This document shows, piece after piece, positions 61,236-64,000 of a stretch of DNA of 64,000 nt. The notes under the pieces are model-generated. The model was not told the origin of the DNA, ran no database searches, and saw nothing but the letters and a program-made list of their open reading frames with translations. Each line of letters opens with the position of its first letter. Within the stretch, counting starts at the first letter, position 1. This DNA comes from Sphagnum compactum. Lineage: Eukaryota; Bryophyta; Sphagnopsida; Sphagnales. The position numbers and the translations under genes were made by a program. The DNA lies in contig OZ234495.1 of NCBI GenBank assembly GCA_965153455.1, positions 3,968,001 through 4,032,000 on the forward strand, in the 5' to 3' direction.

Positions 61236-61600
61236 AAACCCTCTTGGGTTTAGTGACATAACTTCTTGCTAGTTTAGCTATAAAACTTAGGATTTGGTAG
61301 GAAGGTGCGCCTTGTAGTTAACTTTCTAATGAGCTAAGGCAAGCCAAATTTGAATAATGTATGTGTTAGGAATAATATTTCAAGTGATTGGTGGTCTGCA
61401 ACCAAATTGAATTCTCTACCTCCATAAAACCCTTTCAGGTTTGGTAGCATAACTTCTTGTTGGTTTAGTTGCAGAGCTTAAGATTTGGTAGGAAGGTGCG
61501 CTTTGTAGTTAGCTTTTTAATGAGCCTAAACAAACTAAATTTGGATAACGTATGTGGTAGGAATAATATTTTAAGTGTTTGGAAATCTATTGCCGAGTTG
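61236..61600 (+). repeat. Direct duplication, about 191-base period
   Basis: Copy 1 begins near 61236 and copy 2 near 61427. They share AACCCT-T--GGTTT, ACATAACTTCTTG, GATTTGGTAGGAAGGTGCGC, TTGTAGTTA-CTTT and GGAATAATATTT. The copies are roughly 85 percent alike by eye. Confidence 0.85.
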
Positions 61601-61964
61601 AACATGGAGTTGAACCCTTAAAAGTTGGTTTAAATGAATGATAATTTAACATAAAATTATAAGATTCTGAGTGTTTTGGCTTGGAAAATATATCCATCAA
61701 TCCTAAATCGTAAATGATGTATAGGAAGCAAGCTATTTGGTTTCAATTACAACCGTAATCTAACATTTAGAAATACACTTGCACTTTTCCTTCACCAGTA
61801 GCATATGTACTTTTAAATATAGTCACCTCATAGAACCAGGAGTAGAGGGATAGAAAGTCGCCTCACACCAATCAAGAACCTATCGAATGCCATGGAGAAG
61901 ATACATGAGTTTCAACAACAATATCCAAACAAACCTAAGTTCGTTCCTTGTGGAACTCATTGTT

Positions 61965-62720
61965 AAAAGGGGAGGTAATTTCATGGATGTCAATGCTATG
62001 GAGTTCATTCATTTGAATGTTCATCCATGACTTGTATTGAATTTATACATAACTTTTAGTTTAGTTTTGATTCATTCTTAATTAATTTTTAGTTAAATCT
62101 TAGTTCATTTTTAGTTAACTTTTAATTAACTTTAGTTAAATTCTAGTTAAGTCTAAGTTAATTTCTAGTTAAATTTTAATTAATTCCTAATCAACTTTGA
62201 GTTAAGTCCCAGTTAATTTCTAGTTAACTCTTAATGAACTCTTAGTTAAATCCTAGTTAACCTTAATTAACTTTTGTTTCTCTCTTAGTTTAGTCCCAAT
62301 TAACTTTCAATTAAGTTTCATTTAATTCATAGTTGATTTTTAGTTAAGAAGGTTCTCAAGAAGTTTTTTTACTCGATGCACACATAAAAGTCTCCTTGGA
62401 AAGTTCTTAAGCTAGGTCCCCAAAGGAGTATAAATAAAAATAGGACCCTTCGTTCTGTTCAACATTAGTCTTAAGCATGATCTTGCACCATGACCTTGTC
62501 ATGTTTTTTTTTCGTGTTCCTGTTTACATATGTTAGCATAATAAATATTTGTTTTCATGTTTATCTTGCACATCTAGTGTTTTTGTTCATAGTTCTTGTG
62601 TTTTTGTTTTTGAATCACATAGTTTTGTCTTGGTCTTTGTTTGAAAGTTAGACTTAGACCTTTTAAAGCCTTTGTTCTTGTGGTTTTTTGTGTCCTTAAT
62701 AATAAATGTCAAGTCACGCT
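61965..62720 (+). mobile_element. Possible 3' LTR with polypurine tract and TATA box
   Basis: A purine run AAAAGGGGAGG (61965-61975) resembles the polypurine tract that precedes a 3' LTR. About 450 bases further, TATAAATA at 62429-62436 could be the LTR core promoter. Between them lies an array of TTAGTTAA words (62040-62345) in the U3 position. The matching 5' LTR is not seen and the ends are not fixed. It may belong to the chromovirus-like remnant upstream on the same strand, but the 2.3 kb gap is long for that group. Confidence 0.35.
62040..62345 (+). repeat. Array of 12-16 base TTAGTTAA-type words
   Basis: About twenty words of the type TTCTAGTTAA, TTTTAGTTAA or CTTAATTAAC follow each other with little else between them. 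Confidence 0.85.
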
Positions 62721-62806
62721 AACTTGTAAAAATGACCAACAAGTGTTAAAGAATGTTAACCTTGGACCGACTTGTAAAATTCAATTAATAATAATTGACT
62801 TCTAAA

Positions 62807-63113
62807 AATTGACTAGCAATTGATGTTTTAAAGGCTTTAAATTTGCTCAATTCTTGAATCCCTATTAGGAACATAAAAAAAACAAGAATTGTGTGCTTCA
62901 TTGGAAAATGAAAAACACAATAAAACATTTTATTAAAACCCAACAAATATATATTCTTATATTTGAATAGAAAATTGGCCAACAATTAAAAAGCTTTAAA
63001 CCCCAAACTTGTTTGATTCTTGAATCCTTGCAATGAACATGTATAAAAAAAAAACAAAAATCTTGTGTTTCAAAAGAAAATACACAACACAAGAAACATT
63101 TGATTGAAGCCCA
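62807..63113 (+). repeat. Direct duplication, about 165-base period
   Basis: Copy 1 (62807-62943) and copy 2 (62972-63113) share ATTCTTGAATCC, GGAACAT/TGAACAT followed by an A run and CAA-AAT, TTGTG, AAACATTT-ATT-AA and a CCCAA end. Confidence 0.75.
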
Positions 63114-64000
63114 AAGATTAAAATCATGAAGTTTGTACGTAAATTGGAAATCCTAGGAGTTGGGAGTCGGGATTATTATGGTGCAAAATTGTAAAATGTG
63201 CACACTGGACAATGTATATGCACCTTAAGGTTCAAACTTGTAGATTCACACAAGCAAATTCCAATGTTGAGTTTAGAGTCTTGCCTTGTAAAATCGATTA
63301 ACAACCTTTGATTCAACAATCAAAATGCAACACACTTGCACACATGTGCATCATGAATTGTGACAAAACAATAATGAAACTCAAAAAACATCGAGAAATG
63401 TATAGCTTGAGAAAATGTAATGAAACACTTTGAAGATTTGCACTTGAAAGAAGCCTTACACCCTAAACATGTTCATTACAACTTGTAACATTCCTTTTTC
63501 ATCACTAATGCGAAGTAGTGAACATTCAAAAATCAAGACAAGCTATAAGCATATTGATAATCTTACAGAATGCACAATAGGTACATTGCAAGTTTACAAT
63601 GTTCCTCTTCCATCTTCAAACACATTGCACAACTATTATGAATTTAAGGCAAGTCACACTTGCAAGAGACGGACAAAAGGAATAGAGATTTGTGAGTAAA
63701 CAATTAATGTTCATTGTTTAGAGTGGGGTTGGTGAGCTACATTTATGTGAAAGGTTTAACAATAGCAAGAATCCTCAAAGTTGTTGAATGATTTGGCAAT
63801 TAGATGATTGAGATGCACCATGGTAGGCGATCTAACAACTAAAAAAAAATCCTTTTCTCATTTTCATTCATTATATAATAGAACTTTTTGGCAAAAGCTT
63901 ATGGGTTGAAGGCAAATATATATTTGACATCGGTCATGATGGTATGTTAAATTGTTTATGATAAGGCTAAATTTTTCAACTTTTTTCCTTTGTTGACGTG
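63114..64000. other. AT-rich end of window
   Basis: One 76-codon plus-strand frame (63469-63699) is unrecognised. Nothing else can be supported. Confidence 0.4.

Overview
The window is nuclear DNA of a land plant. It is AT-rich and gene-poor, has short introns with plant-type GT/AG signals, carries a TTTAGGG telomere-type repeat, a decayed Ty3/gypsy chromovirus-like retrotransposon, many microsatellites, and two multi-exon genes of plant-typical families. I cannot name the species. The long intergenic space would suit a fern, lycophyte, gymnosperm or bryophyte, but this is inference only.

Two genes can be read exon by exon. (1) 4444-7217, minus strand: six exons that splice in frame into one protein of about 339 residues. 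Its first four exons come from the 26S proteasome lid subunit RPN5 (PSMD12). They lack the middle of RPN5 and its PCI domain. The last two exons are the C-terminal half of a plant CDK inhibitor (ICK/KRP), with the cyclin/CDK-binding domain. I regard this RPN5-KRP chimera as the most unusual object in the window. (2) 49203-52077, minus strand: an eleven-exon gene of the DUF707 family, a predicted type II membrane protein of about 446 residues that looks intact.

Two further isolated stretches (39075-39318 minus; 41467-41640 plus) look like exons of genes I do not recognise.

The rest is repeat-dominated. About 7.3-13.2 kb is locally GC-rich, with homopolymer runs and two tandem arrays. 15-24 kb holds microsatellites, hairpins and dispersed repeats. 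24-35 kb is AT-rich with few landmarks, apart from diverged repeats at 31-33 kb. 39.5 kb has a 44-48 bp array built on a dyad. 45.8-47.3 kb is a long degenerate array of AATAACC-type words. 47.6 kb has a tRNA-like (SINE-like) head. 56.9-59.7 kb holds the retrotransposon, with its reverse transcriptase half inverted against its integrase half. About 61.2-63.1 kb has internal duplications and a possible LTR. No rRNA, convincing functional tRNA, CRISPR array or organellar insert was seen.
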